DNA of 64,000 nucleotides, taken from Protea cynaroides (lineage: Eukaryota; Streptophyta; Magnoliopsida; Proteales; Proteaceae). Made by a program: the position numbers and the translations under genes. The stretch covers positions 41,528,834-41,592,833 of the forward strand of contig CM053267.1 in assembly GCA_028583415.1 (NCBI GenBank), given 5' to 3'. Below the pieces are notes generated by a model that did not search any database, was not told where the DNA came from, and saw only the letters and a list, made by a program, of their open reading frames with translations. Of the stretch, positions 1 to 13,187 are shown piece by piece. Each line of letters opens with the position of its first letter. The first letter of the stretch is position 1.

Positions 1-297
1 TAGTAGTTCTCTTTGAGACTAATACTTTCTTTGGTATGTATTATAGAATTAATTATATAATCCATTATGGCATATATAGTGTTTGGTATGATTTATGATA
101 TTTATATATATTTAAAATAAATTGATATAATCTAAAATCTACAAATAAATTAAAAGGTGTTTGTCTTATTATTTCTTTATGTCTAATGATATCAAACGGT
201 TATTATGTAAGACTTATAATTTATTTTTATAAATTATTTATAATAAATAACTCATAATCATAAATATAAATCACACCTAAGAGAACCTAAATGGTCA
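1..297. mobile_element. AT-rich MITE, copy 1
   Basis: From about position 33 the sequence (TTTGGTATGTATTATAGAATT...) is clearly similar to 13191-13305, and its right part (about 180-295) to 13775-13932. The right end reads AGAGAACC, matching the inverse of the left terminal motif GGTT-CTTTGGTAT in the other copy. It is an AT-rich element of about 0.3 kb with short terminal inverted repeats and no coding capacity. The left end may lie outside the window. Confidence 0.55.
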
Positions 298-1188
298 AAG
301 GTGGAGAGTGGAAGCTAGGTATAGACAGATCACCAGGATGGAGAATTAACCACGGTTCCATTTTCACTCCAAATGCATGATGGAATGACTTCCCAACTGA
401 AGGATAAATGGTGAACAAGGGGTAGGTATCAACCATCAAGGATGGAGCAACACCCTTTATACAACTACATGTCAATTAGTGATTTGGTTCTTCAATCATT
501 GGCTAGATGAAGAATGCTCTGAATCACCTAATAAATTTAGTAACCTTCTTCAACCATATATGTTCCAACATGTGTAAAGTGCTTTCTCCCCTCCCCCACC
601 CCCCCCCCCCCTCCCTCCCTTCTCCTTTGTTCTTAGAAGACCTTTGTTAAGCTCAGTTTCATTAACTTTTTCATGTAATTTTTTAGCACTATAGTGACAC
701 GTAAATTGTGAATAGATTAGATGCAAGAACAATTTAAAAATTTTGGTGTAGGCAAATTGCTATGTGGGAGTTAAAAAGTAAACGGTAATTATGACTTTAT
801 GAGTGGGAAATACTACAATTTTATTTAGATAATTTTTGGACTCTAATGACGATTTACTTTAACCAAACATTCATTTACCCTCTTATAAATAATACCATAA
901 TGTAATGAGAAAAAATTCTGATTAAACACTGCACTGGAAGCTCATGAGAAAAGATCCCTATGCTGCATTAGATACAAGGCCATTATAAGCTTAATCTATA
1001 GGACTAAAATATTTGCTACTTCCGCCAGATACAGACTTAACCCTGCTCAACATTCAACATCCAACAAGGTCCTCAAAAGTAGAAAGAAAACACACATTTG
1101 GGTAGCAGAAAATGTGAAAATACAGGACAGGATTTGGCAATAGAAATCTAACATGGCAATCTGTTTTTTTCTGTTTAACAAAAATTAT
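298..1188. other. Gene-free stretch downstream of EHD1
   Basis: No gene is supported here. The stretch holds a C-rich run at about 588-620 (poly-C broken by single T) and otherwise AT-rich sequence. The part next to 1188 should include the 3' UTR of the minus-strand EHD1 gene, but I cannot place its polyadenylation site. Confidence 0.5.
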
Positions 1189-4100
1189 TCAGCCATAGGG
1201 ATTTCTAAAGGTTTTGAGAAGGTTTGGGATGTCATAAGCCAGCATATCATCAACAACTTGTATCATCTTAGGCTTCAATTTCTCAAACTTATCAAAGTTA
1301 TAACCACTCAATACCTCCCTGAATTGCTCAGTATCTGGGAAATCTCCAGCTGGTAGATGAAACTCTCTTTGGACCTGCTTAATAGAACACAAAAGGTGCA
1401 ACAGGAAAATATAGAACACAAAAGAAATCAGGAGAGTGCAACAATACATGTCTTAGATGCATCCAAGGATATGGAAGCCTTGAACATGGATGCACATAAG
1501 AGACACAAAACACATGTATACGAGGGTGGGAAAGGGAGAGATTTTCGGACCTTTCCAAATTCATCTTCAAGATTATCAATAAGTTTCTGTTGGGCCTTGG
1601 CTTTCCCCATCATTGCAGGCATTTCCTTTTTAAGATGGCTGACTATGTAGGCATGGATCTTAGCAGCTCTTGCACGTTTTACAAATTCATTGATCTGAAA
1701 TTAATTGATCACTATACTCTCAGTTGGATTTTTTTTAGCAAAGTGACAAGAAACAATCATATGTTTCTTCCAATTTATAATTGAAACCACATCAAAATAA
1801 AAAAACAGGGAACATACCCGGCGATCACAATTCTTCTTTGGAATATCTTTCAAGTCTGAAAGAAGGTCATCCTGTTCTTTCTCAAAAAGATCTTTACCGA
1901 TTGGACCAGTAACTGCTTCATTGATCGGTTTGTCATTGAATGAGCTGTCAATGCCATTAGTTGCTTACATTAAACTCGGCATAATTTTTACAGATAAAAA
2001 ATTCAGGTTAAGGTGAACTAGACTTTATTTCCTAAATCATTGCTTACATCAAACTTGGCATAATGTTGACAGATAAAAAAATTCAGGTTAACGTGAACCA
2101 GACTTTATTTCCTAAATCATTGTTTAGGAAAACAACTCATGATTGAAGTGGGTATAAACTAGTAGGAGTTATGGAGATGATAAGAACTATAAAATCATGC
2201 TCCTTCAACAGAAACATAAGATGATCAAGAAAGGACCCCCAGTAATTAACTACAAAGAGAAAAAAAAATTCTCAAATAGTCAAGTAGGTCTTCGTACTCC
2301 ATTCTAAAGCTCATGTATATAGTTCCTACAAACTGGGAATTGCCACATCGTTGTAAAATCTAGTAAGCACTCAAAATTAGCAGATAAAATAATCCTAATG
2401 AGAGATTAAGAGCATACCCTATATAAACACGCATAACCTCAGGAGTATTCAAAACTTTGCCGAGTGACCACATCAACGCACCATAAACTCTCATCAGCTA
2501 CAGAAGAGTACCATGATACAATCCAGTGATAACGTTAGAATGTTTCTACCAAGGACTACTGGGGGAAAGTAACTGTCATTTGGTCAATATGAAAGAATAA
2601 CAACTAAGAAAATAAAACAGCCAAGATGCCATACTTGTTGAGTATCAACTTGATCAGCCTTGTTCAAGACCACACGTATCTTGTCATCATGGCCACGTAG
2701 AGATCCAATTACACGCTTGAACTCATCACTGATGTCGAGCTTATGAGGATCAAACAAAAGAAGAATGAGGTCACACTTCGCTGCAAACCATGATGTAACA
2801 CCAGTAAAGTCATAGCTGCGTTGTGTTCGTTGCTTTTCTCCTGACAGAACTCCCGGAGTATCCACAAATGCAATGTGATCTAGTAGCTTATAACATATAA
2901 AAGTAATGTAAGTCTCTAACAAAACATAAAGAAAAGTGATGGTAAGCTTAGAATAATAACTTACTGGGTGTGGCATTTGGGAACATTGAAATTTTGATAA
3001 GAACGAAGTTCCAAATGTTGTGAGACCACTAAATGGCATATCTGCTTGAACAGCAACAGTGTTACCCGGAATACTTCTTTCATCAGGACCTGACTGTGTT
3101 TATAAATACAATAAGCTAATGAACAATGAAAATAATGAGAAAATTTGTCATATATATATAAAATATTAAACTTGAAACATTAAGTAATTGAAAAGAAGAA
3201 AAATAAAAGAATGGATTTCGACAACACTGGCTATTGCATACTTGAAAACCTTTTCCTATTGCTTACCTAAACCAGTAATTGTAATTATTATAACTGTTTA
3301 TCCCAAAAACTTGAGCAGTTAGGAAGGGCACAAAACAACGTATATCCACACCCCTCCTGGCACATGCAGGCCCACACACTCGGCTCTACAAATGACCAAC
3401 ACATGGCACTGAGGGTACACAGGATGCAAGGGCAAAACAACAGTCCCCTGCACCTACTAGGGATCGAACAACTGACCTCCTGACTTTGATACCTTATCCC
3501 AAAAGCTCAAGCTGTTAGGAGGGACACAACAATGTATATCAACAATATTCATTAAATTTGTAAGACTTCAAACATATTTGCACCAAGAGATTGCACCCCA
3601 TAAGCTCAGATGTTATAGGAGACTACATTGGTAGAGAATCTCTTTGTAAGATTAATGATTATCACGCTTTTCTTCATGGTTGATTAACAAACCCCTTTAC
3701 AACCCTACACCCTTGAAGAATCTACTCCTGATTAAACTCACTAAGCCTTGCCCCAACCCCAACTACGTAGGGTTGGCTACATGAATTGTCATTACACCCA
3801 ATCTGTTAGCTAAAAAATTCTCCTGCCCTCACCATTTCAACCTTGGCCATTGTCCTTTCCTTATATTTGCACCATATCACTACTTTGTGTTGGTGCAATA
3901 AATGATTTTCTTGCATGTGCCCTAAATATCTCAAATGACTTCATCTTGTCACCAATGGTTACCATCCAAAAGTTCCGTTTAACGTAATTCAATTCAAATG
4001 TTATCCTCTGTAGTCCTGCCATTACTCATCTCAATATCCCTTTTTTTCCCTTTTCAATGCAACATCTTGACATTCCTATTGAGCAATACTCGTAATTTGT

Positions 4101-7100
4101 CTGTAATTTTTCTTATTACCAACATTCAGGTCCATGAAATTATTGATATGCTTATAACTGTCTTATAAAAATTCTTTCCAGCTTTATTAGTATAAATCAG
4201 TTAAACAACACTTCACAAGCTCCTCTTCCCTTCATCACCCTGCTCTAATTATACTTAGTTCTGCTAGAGGCAGCTACTCACTCAAAACACAGAGAAAGAA
4301 AAATAAATAAAGGTGAGATATTTTATCATAATGAAACAGATATAATAAGGCTCCTCTGGAAACTTGGTATGTTATGGATAAAAGCAACAGAGATGTAAAT
4401 TTAAGATACCATAACAACAACAAATCTGTCGGTTGTAGGCTCAGGTCCAATGTGAGCTCCTGTCAGAATTAAGAAAATGTTAAGTATATAACTTGATTTT
4501 TTGCCTATTCACGATAAAAACAGAAAAACGGAAAAGTAAGAATAAAAGAAGGAAAAAGTAATAAATTATTAACTTACCTGGATAACCACTTTTCAGCAAA
4601 TGCTTTATGAATGTGGTTTTCCCAGTGGAATATTGACCCAAAAGCATAACCATGGGCTTAGCATCAAAATCACTATTTGTCTGCAAATTGGGATAATCAA
4701 AAGCAATTCATAATTCATATAATTGATTGAAGCTTCAAAATATAAAATATATGGCTCAAAAACAAAAACAACATCTATCTTTTACAAACATAAAACTAAA
4801 CAAGGATAACACTTCCAGTGCATCTGTATAATTACAAAGTCATATATGGCAGCAGTGCAGTGGGCCCCATGCCAACGGTAGCATGCGCATGGTAAGGCCT
4901 ATCCATGCCATTGTAATATTACATGCACATTGGGCTAGCATTTCCTACGAAACAAAAGCAAGAATAATAGTCCACTCACCAGTAAAGGATGTACAAAATC
5001 ATTAAACTGATATGTAACCTCCAATGGCTTTAACTTTTCAACATACAACCGCTTCAAGCCATCAGTTATTGATGTAACAGCGCTTAAAGGAACCTAGACA
5101 CACATAAGGATAAGAAGAAGAGGATAAGTAAGATTCACCAAAATTAGAATAACAATAGGAAAACAGGCAATCTGGATCCAAAATATATTCATAAGGTATG
5201 AATGAAGAATAAAGGTAAATAGTATGCTAAATGCAAAATAAAGTCAACAACCAGCTACAAAGCAAACGTTAAGCCTTAAATGATATATTACAGTTACATT
5301 CAAGTGGGTGATTGCCATTATACTGGGGGAGAAGTTACAAAGTGCATTCAAAGAACTAGATTAGTATTGAAAGAAACCATCATAAACTATTTGAAATAAC
5401 CATTAACAGAAACCATATAACAGATCAAACTTTATATTAGATGATTGCGTAAACAAAATTCATCAAAAGCCAGCAACTAGGAGTAATCGGATTTATGTTG
5501 TTCATTTCTCAGAAGTAATGGGACATAGTCCTAGAAGAGGTTTCTATCCCCACTAACACCTTTGTTACCGATGGAAGAACGGACGACGGTGGTACTGGCC
5601 GATATTGCCCCAGTTGGCACATTATCATCATCGATTCTATCTACACATCATCAACTCTATCAGCTCATAGTAGAGGAATGGCAGTAATTCTGTCCAGTTC
5701 GAGTTTGCTACCTTAGTTTGCTGTTTTAGTTCTAATTTTAAGTTTGTGATTATATCTTTCCTAGTCTTAAGAGTTACATTAGTTCTATCTTTCCTAGTAT
5801 TACTAGAAGTTCTTTGAGATGTAATCTTCTTTCTCCATTGTAATTACCTATCTATAAATAAGAATTGGTGGTAGGAGAAGTCATCAACCTCAGCTCTACC
5901 ATCCAAGCAGAGTCAATACCTCTCAAACCAGGCCCAACCTACTTAAACAACCCACAGGCTTGGCCCGGTTTGAAGGTAGCCTATAGACTCAAGCGACCAG
6001 CTCGGTGAAAACTCACCCCGTATTCCATCTGAGTCAGTTGACTTCGATTAGACCAGACCGACCCAAAGAGGAACGTGCCCACGAGGGCACCACCAGATGT
6101 TGTAGTCTTGTAGATGAACCTACTAAAGCTCTCTCTCTCTCTCCATGTGGTGCTGGATCATAATTATCTGATATTGTCATAACCTTTACGGTAAGGACTC
6201 ACTTACAATTCATTTGCCTCTATTAACAAAGATATTGCTCCAAGTTCTAATCCCCTAGATAATTCTCAGACATGCTCAATAGTGTTAACCAATCTTGCTC
6301 GTCCTATCTTAATGCAAATTAGCTAGCTAAGTTAACAAGCTAAATTTTAGTTTCTCTAGGACTTCTATTTTGGGAGTCCAAGAAAAAGTTGGATTGGTTT
6401 GACCATTTGCTTTAGCAAAATCACTTGTCTTTATTTTGTTCTCTTTTGAAATTGGAGAGTTTTCAATTGCAATCCTACAACAATTAGGACCTATCATCCT
6501 TTTGATAATTTTCCAAGCCTGAGGTCATGCAGTAAGGAGAGGATTGATCAAGATTCAAGACACAGTAGTTGAATTCAATTTAGGCATTAGTTCAGTTAAG
6601 ATAAAAATGTTTGTTCAGTAGAGATAAGTTCAATTTAAGGCAGGTAATCATGACAAGATTCAGTTCTTGTAGATGAATGCTATAGGTGTATAAACTTATA
6701 TATCATACCAATTACTATGCAAACAGAAACCATTATACAGTGTTTTAAAATCCAAGGATGAGAATGTAATTTGGTGCCTCTGGATTTGAAAGTGCACTAT
6801 TTGGCTGGGAAATCCATGAATCTGAGTTATTTGAATGGCTAAATAGAACAACCATGGGAGAATGACATGAATTTATGATAAGGTGCTCTAGTGCAATTTT
6901 TTCACTTATTCCACTTAAACCACTTGCGAAGAGCAATGGAGGAGAGTCAAGACTTTGGCTACTTATAGGTAAAGCCCGTACCACTTATGCTAAACAATTA
7001 TTTACTTAATGTTGATCACCATAAATAATTTAAAAAGAAAAAGTAGAACAAAACTTCGTCACCCCCCCGGGGGGGAAAGAAAAAGGTTATCTTTTCGTTT

Positions 7101-9168
7101 TAGCAAAATCTTATAATCTCTCAAGTTGAAGATGAGGATCCATTTAAATAATCAATTCCCAAAGAATAACTAACTCTTCAATAAAAAATACTTGTTAGTT
7201 CATAGTTTTGACATTCTCTAATTACCTAAGAAATGGCACGAATTAAGCATAATCCAAGAAGAATTTTTAAAATTCCTTAGTAATGGCAAAGGAAAACAAA
7301 GTAGAGAGGAACTGTAATTTGGGATGTCAAAAATTAAGTAAATAGATCTATAATCAAAAGAATGTGAAAATAGAAGAGGGAAAAAAAAAGTTCTGAGAAT
7401 TCTGGAGCATGACCCCATTTATATCATTGATGAAGTAATGAAACCATACCTTTTTGGAAGATTTTGAATTAAACCAATGAGCCGTCGATGGTTGGGGTGG
7501 TACAGATGCTGCATTAGTACCAACTTGCAAACTCAGGACCTAAGATTGAAAAACTCAATACCGCTTTTATTTATGAAACATGAGAAAGTTTCTTACCATT
7601 TACTTCAAGCTCTGTTTTTTTGGGTGAATGCCTACTTTTCTGTGGGCCAAAAAAAAAAAAGAGGAGAAAATAAGTCAAAATACTCACTTCACCACCAAAT
7701 TGTGCATAATCTATGAAGTATGAACATATAAAACTGCAAACATACAGCTAGTAAAGCATCCAACCCTTCCATAACCGGAGGTTTTAAATTCTCATGATCA
7801 ACTGTAAAATAAGAGGAAGGAAATAAGGCACATCCAGATAATAAACAAAGATCCAAAGAAAAATCAAAGATAAAGGCTAAATATAAATTGCTATGAGTAC
7901 ACAAAAACATTCTCATAACAAGCAACCATTCAAATCAAACACTAATGCCCAATATCTTTTCTCCCCCCTCTTGGCATAATTTAATGGTCAATAACCGTTA
8001 AAAAGGACAAAGCTAAAATGTGCTCCTCTGTTTACCTTCTTTGCTAAGAATATCTTGTGTTATTTCATGTCCTGCTTGAGCTAATGCAACTAGCTGTTCA
8101 TGGCAGGAAGTTAATAAACAATAGCTTCTGTCAAAATGCTAAAACATAAATAGTTATGTATGCCATACCTGCATTGCAATAATAAATTCATTAAAACCGA
8201 GAAATCCTTGACGTTTGGAATCTGCAACTGCCCACACCTATGAAGCAATTAAAAATGGAAACATAAGATAAATATAAAACAAATACAACCAAATTATTGA
8301 GAGACATGGTAAGCAAAATAGAAACATCCATCATATACTTCCCTTTGTGTTAGAAAGCAAACAAACAGTCAACATCATAGGCACCCATATGGCAATAAAT
8401 GAGTACCAAAACAAGCACATACAAGGAGAAGCAGTGAAGCAACAATGTCATTTGGCTAGTAAGTAGTAAACATAAAGTAAGCTATTATCTAGACCCTATC
8501 ATAAATATAAATTAACATCTAAAGTGAGCAAGTGGACTGAAGCTGCCACTTGTGGGAAAAAGAAATAAATGAATCGTAATTTTACAAAGTTTTATCCGAG
8601 ATATAAAAGTGGCCGTTGAGACATAGGTAAATACAAAATGTAACTGATACTTGTTATGTGAAACCAAGTTAGTTCAAGAGTTTCAGAGGAATAAAACCAG
8701 GAAATATCATTATGTAAAATACCACCCTTTTGGCTCATACTCCACAGCATCACAATCTAGTGTTCCATAAGTTTAAAGAGTATACGGACGAATAAGCATA
8801 AGAAAGTAAAAAATTCATCTGGAAACAACAAAAATGTTGACCGTACAGGCACAACAAACATGAGAAAGTTAACAATTAAGAGTGAAGAAATAACCTGCTT
8901 GAGTTCTGGTCGAGATAAATTGGACAAGGCGAAGAACTTGATCGCATCGTTCCCCGTGATGCGGCCATCGCCATCTGAAGAAATGAACAAAAAAAAAAAG
9001 GCGGAAGACTGGGAAGATTTAAGAGAGACAGATTCACTAATTACAAAGATATTAAAGGGAGTAAAGCAATGAAAAGGACAGACCTGAGTCCGTGAAGTTA
9101 AACCATTCCTGATAGATCTTCTGATTCTCCTTTGAACAGAAACTGATCGGACTCGAAAGAATTTCCAT
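1189..9168 (-). CDS. EHD1: EHD1-type EH-domain dynamin-like ATPase
   Basis: Sixteen exons splice to an open frame of 1,650 nt (549 residues plus stop), the usual length for plant EHD proteins: 9168-9084, 8974-8895, 8237-8169, 8093-8036, 7801-7746, 7639-7597, 7523-7450, 5093-4980, 4680-4578, 4459-4410, 3093-2965, 2886-2635, 2497-2418, 1944-1818, 1694-1551, 1374-1189. An EH domain with an EF-hand loop DSDGDGRITGND (residues 27-38) is followed by a dynamin-type nucleotide-binding domain with P-loop GQYSTGKT (208-215), DTPG (296-299) and NKAD (362-365), then a helical tail ending NPYG. As in Arabidopsis, and unlike animal EHDs, the EH domain is N-terminal. The family remodels endosomal and plasma membranes in endocytosis and recycling. 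The start follows from the conserved SKENQKIYQEWFNF. The exon 6/7 junction (acceptor before 7523) is the least certain, because a nearer acceptor gives an in-frame stop. Introns 7 (2.4 kb) and 10 (1.3 kb) carry repeats. Confidence 0.95.
1961..2122. repeat. 80-bp tandem duplication in EHD1 intron 13
   Basis: Two adjacent copies, about 1961-2039 and 2040-2122, share TTGCTTACAT, the CAGATAAAAAA segment and GACTTTATTTCCTAAATCAT with few differences. The duplication lies wholly in the intron between exons 14 and 13 and does not touch a splice site. Confidence 0.9.
3298..3545. mobile_element. Short LTR/TRIM-like remnant in EHD1 intron 10
   Basis: Two similar segments (TATCCCAAAA...GTTAGGA...GTATATC), 3298-3345 and 3494-3543, flank about 150 bp. 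Just inside the right copy is TTTGATACC, whose complement GGTATCAAA resembles the primer-binding site of retroelements primed by initiator Met tRNA. This suits a minus-strand miniature LTR element. The repeats are short and diverged, so this is a tentative call. Confidence 0.4.
3720..4110. repeat. Possible non-LTR retroelement remnant in EHD1 intron 10
   Basis: The segment opens with CCCCAACTACGTAGGGTTGGCTACATGAA split over 3757-3786, a type of dispersed repeat that recurs in many plant genomes next to RTE-like sequences. No open frame remains. The assignment rests on memory of that motif and needs a repeat-library search. Confidence 0.3.
5500..6180. other. Repeat-like block in EHD1 intron 7, possible solo LTR
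   Basis: This 0.7 kb block inside the 2.4 kb seventh intron has higher GC than its surroundings and a TATA-like CTATAAATA near 5852, followed by CT-rich sequence at 6130-6142. No coding exon of EHD1 is missing here. The TATA followed by transcript-leader-like sequence would suit an LTR, but I could not identify matching termini. Confidence 0.25.
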
Positions 9169-9577
9169 AAAAAGAACTGATAATCTGAGCACTTCTACTT
9201 TAGATTTTGAAATTTGATCCCAACGCTGGAGAGGGAGAGCGCTTCTTATTAAAGATTGAGAACTTTTGAAAACAAGGATTTGAACTTTAAAGAGGGAAAG
9301 AGAAAAATAGGAGAGCGCGAAAGTGGGAGAGAGAGAGAGAGAAGAACACCGAACACGGAGCCTGAGGTTTTCACTCTCTAGTCTTCGCGCCACTGTAGAG
9401 GGTAGGGCCGATGATATTGTAGAATGCACTAACTGAACTATGGTGCGACGTATTTACAGAATCCCGATCATTTCTGTATTGGACGGTTCTATCAGAAGAG
9501 ACTTAGTCCTAAGGACCACTACACCCGTCTCAAAAATATTCCAGCCCGGAAAATGCCTTCTAGATATCGAGAGTCTC
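9169..9577 (-). promoter_or_regulatory. EHD1 5' leader and proximal promoter region
   Basis: The sequence upstream of the EHD1 start codon contains a (GA)n tract at about 9329-9343, common in plant 5' leaders. No clear TATA box is visible. The region ends at the border of a TIR element starting near 9578, so only about 0.4 kb of non-transposon sequence lies between the coding start and the insertion. Confidence 0.4.
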
Positions 9578-11364
9578 TTACCAAAAATAAATATTTAAAA
9601 AAAGAAAAAATTTCATCTTATCAAAAATAAATATTTAAAAAAAAAAAATTTCATCTAAACCTCATTAAAGATTATTAACATCATTTACACCTACAAGAAT
9701 GTAAAAACATCATCTACATCCTAAAACTTTAGTTATCGTAATCAAAGAAATCCACTTCGTCACTTGATTACCGTTAATTGCTGATGTCAGCTTAAATGAA
9801 TTTTTTTATAGACAATATTGTCCTTAGAATTAAAGTAAAAGACCATTTTACCCTTTTTTTTTCTTCTTTATATCTCTTTCTTCTTCTTTCCTCTTCTTCT
9901 TCAATCCTGATCGATGGTTGCCCTCAGAACAACAATAAACTTATATCTGAATACAAGAAACTCAGATATGAACAAATCAAGAAGAATAAAAAAAACGCAC
10001 ACTGTCGCAACAAGATTGAAGCGAAACTAAGAACAACTGAGTAGCGAACTTACACCAGAAGAATATCAGATCTCAGCAAACCAGCAAAGTAGAACTCACA
10101 CTCTTGTAGAGAGAGAAAAAAAATTGGTGGAAAGAAATGAAGGGTTTCAGAGATTTGCTGTCTCTAAAGTCTAATCCTTATGCCATCCACTTCTTCCACT
10201 AAACTGCTCTCGCAGAATGGGTATTTGATCTGAACTTCCATGACAGGATTCACTAATTGAGAGCACATGTGACACCAGTACCTAGCATCCAGAACTTCCC
10301 CCATTTTCTACCTTAGATCTGAATAGGAAAAATGAAAGTGTTGCTGCCGAAACTGAATCAATGCTATGTGAATTGAAACGTGAAGCTTTCCCATAAATGA
10401 TCGCAGAAATACCGACTTTCCTCGCGGCCATGGAATTTTCGTTGAAATGATACAAAATTTTCGATTTCTGCTGGAGACTCTTGTACAAAAATGCTGCCAT
10501 CATTAGAATCGCCAGGAATTAAGGAAGATCAAGATCGATTGTCGTCGGAGAAAAGATCGATCGCCGATGAAATTCTGATCATTATCGGAAATCGAATTGA
10601 AGAAACAAGTAGAATACGATCACCGCCATAGATTGAATCGGATAAATGACACCATCATTCGTACTCCTTTCCCTCTCTAGTTTTTTATAAAATGAAAACC
10701 CGCAAGTTGTCTTCCTCCCTTGCTCTTTCTCCATTCAGGTCTAAAAATCATCTCGTCGCTTTCTCCTATTGATTTTTCTCCTCCGCTCAGATTAAAAGGA
10801 AAACTGGAAACCCTTTTCGGTCAAGATTCAAGAACACTCACCCGTTCTCTTTATCATTATAGTAATATTTTTTTTAATAACCCTAGAATTGCATCTTATG
10901 ATTGTATAAGTAGTTTTTAATTAAAACTGAGATATAATATTTAAGATTTTTCTGTTGTTAAATTTTCTCAACTTGTTTCTTCTTTTTTATCTTCAATTTT
11001 TCTGCAACTAGATTCGTAGTGAGGAAGGAAATGATTGGGTTGAAAAGAAAGGGTATATCCAGATCTTGGCGACGCAATCGATGATGCAGAAAAGGTTGAG
11101 AATCGATCTGAAATCAACATACGATTTCGTTGGAGGGAAGCAAAGAGAGAGGAAGAGAAAATATACATTTGATTTAAAGGTCAAATTAGTAAATCAACAT
11201 AATTTTTTAATTTTTTTATTTATAATATAAAGGGTAAAATTGTATTTCAACAATTTTAGTGATTTCCGTCAGTTAAGTGGACCTATGTGATGTTTTTACA
11301 ATCTTGTGGGTGTAGATGATGTTAGCAATATTTGATGGGGTGTAGATGAAATTTAAAAAATACC
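9578..11364. mobile_element. Non-autonomous long-TIR DNA transposon upstream of EHD1
   Basis: The left end (9638-9712: TTTCATCTAAACC, TTAACATCATTTACACC, AATGTAAAAACATC) is the imperfect inverse of the right end (about 11290-11357: GATGTTTTTACA, GGGTGTAGATGATGTTA, GGTGTAGATGAAATTT). The TIRs are therefore about 70 bp. GAGTCTC lies just outside both ends (9571-9577 and 11365-11371), a possible target-site duplication. A ~40-bp left terminal segment is itself tandemly repeated (9580-9650). The interior has no transposase frame. The element near 38284-40720 shares a similar subterminal stretch (CCGTCAGTTAAGTGG versus CTGTCAATTAAGTGG), so both belong to one family or superfamily. Confidence 0.75.
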
Positions 11365-12312
11365 GAGTCTCCGCTTCGAGCTCCCGCTCCCGATCCCGCA
11401 CCCGCCCTCGCTCTGAACCATAGCCTTTGCTTAATTGGAGAATGCTTAATGGGAGTACAGAGCCGAATCATCGGTGGATGTACCATGGCCCATTGACCTT
11501 TTCCTCAACACTCTTGACACCTTCGTAAGGGTGTAAAAAATGAAACAGAATGGTGTACTGAAATTGAACCAAATTGTTTAAATTAAAATAGTGAAATCGA
11601 TTATTAAATGATTCGATTCTAATAGTTAAATGTTCGGATTCAAATTCCAAGAATGAAATTATTTAAACTGACTATTTGGAATCATCAAAACCGGCTAAAC
11701 TTTTATTTTAATCCCTTAGTGCTAAATGTCTATATTTGTAGAACTGGATTTTATTTTAATGTTTTCGACATGGCAGAGTTCTAAATCGTAAATCCATTTT
11801 CATATGATTAAAATTATTTTAACGATTTTATTGGCTTTCCCTCTACTTTGTTCCTAACTCTCTTATTCTCTCTCCTATAAACGAAATCGATTAATAAACG
11901 ACTTTGGTAAGCATTTTGAAACCGTTTATTAAATGATTTAGTTATGATTTTACTAATTACACACCGAATCATAAACCGAACTGAATCGTTAAACCGAAAC
12001 CGCACCATTTAACACCCTTGCACCTAGGCATTGATTTCTTAAGAATAAGGATGTCAACGGGCCGGTTTGGTCCGGTTTTAGTTTGGAAGAATTTGATTTC
12101 AATCCTATACACCACAACCCAATTATTGTTCAATAAAAAAAGTCAGTTTCAGTTTGTTTCAATTTACGTTTTTTTTTTATAATGGACTCTTATCGGTTCA
12201 CTATTAATTCAATGGCAGTTTACCATATGTACATGTAGTAATAAGCTGGCTTCATGGGTTCTATCGTACCATTATTGGTTGATTTGATTTTGATGTTGGT
12301 TTTCTACTTTCC

Positions 12313-12343
<31 letters not shown>

Positions 12344-13187
12344 CAGGATTATGTCACTAATTTGAAATCATTTTCAAATTTAATTATTAAATTTTATTTT
12401 ACTTCACATCCATATCCTTTAGGTTTGAGAAAGTATATTTGAAAATTTATAATTACAAAATATAATAAAACATTAAGTAGATGGTACAATCATGTCAAGT
12501 AATGGTTAATATATATATATATAACCAATTTCATTTTCATTACTTTTATTTCTCTTGCAATCAAATGGAGCCTCTAGTAAACTCTATGGATTCCATTAAA
12601 TTAAAAATTCACCTTGATAGATCATCTAGTTGTTTCACATGGAAGATGGTGTGATAATTCTAACCATAAATACCTAATTGCATGAGTCTTTTGTGAGAGG
12701 TTTATAAGTATTGTAAATATGGTGGCAAAAGGTTATATGCATGATCGTCCATTGCACAGTCAAGGGTAATACCAAATACACTAAGTCTATATAGTGAAAC
12801 AATGATGAAGGATTTCCTTACCACTATGAAACCCTTCCCCTTAAAATATTGTGCTTATGATATGGGCAATAGGACCGACTAGGTAAGCTTTCCTAGTCGG
12901 GCCAAGTATTTTGTCACATAGCATGTCAGATAGACCCAAAATTTGTAGATAGTTAGACATAGTACGTTTGTTCACATGTCAAGTTTCAATTTAAATAGAA
13001 TAAAATTTTCAATTGAAAAAATAGAGCTCTAAAAATCCATGACTTTGGAAGAGGGCATGGTATTGAACTATTGGTTGGAATATGATAACTGTATGTGAAT
13101 ATTCATTGAGAATGCAAGCTAATATATGGAGTGTATGGTCGAATTCGAATATGAAATTTAATGATTGATTTATCTACAGGGGTTCCT
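11365..13187. other. Gene-free region with small repeats
   Basis: No gene is supported. A possible hAT-type MITE runs from about 11529 (AAGGGTGTAAAAAATG) to 12024 (CCATTTAACACCCTT), with short inverted ends. At 12050-12085 GGATGTCAACGGGCCGG resembles another hAT-type terminus, but I found no partner end. A (TA)n(CA)n microsatellite is at 12314-12343. The rest is unremarkable AT-rich DNA. Confidence 0.35.

Noticed and set aside
1357..1784. Plus-strand frames of 97 and 64 residues
   Set aside because: Opposite EHD1 exons 15 and 16 and their intron; no independent support.
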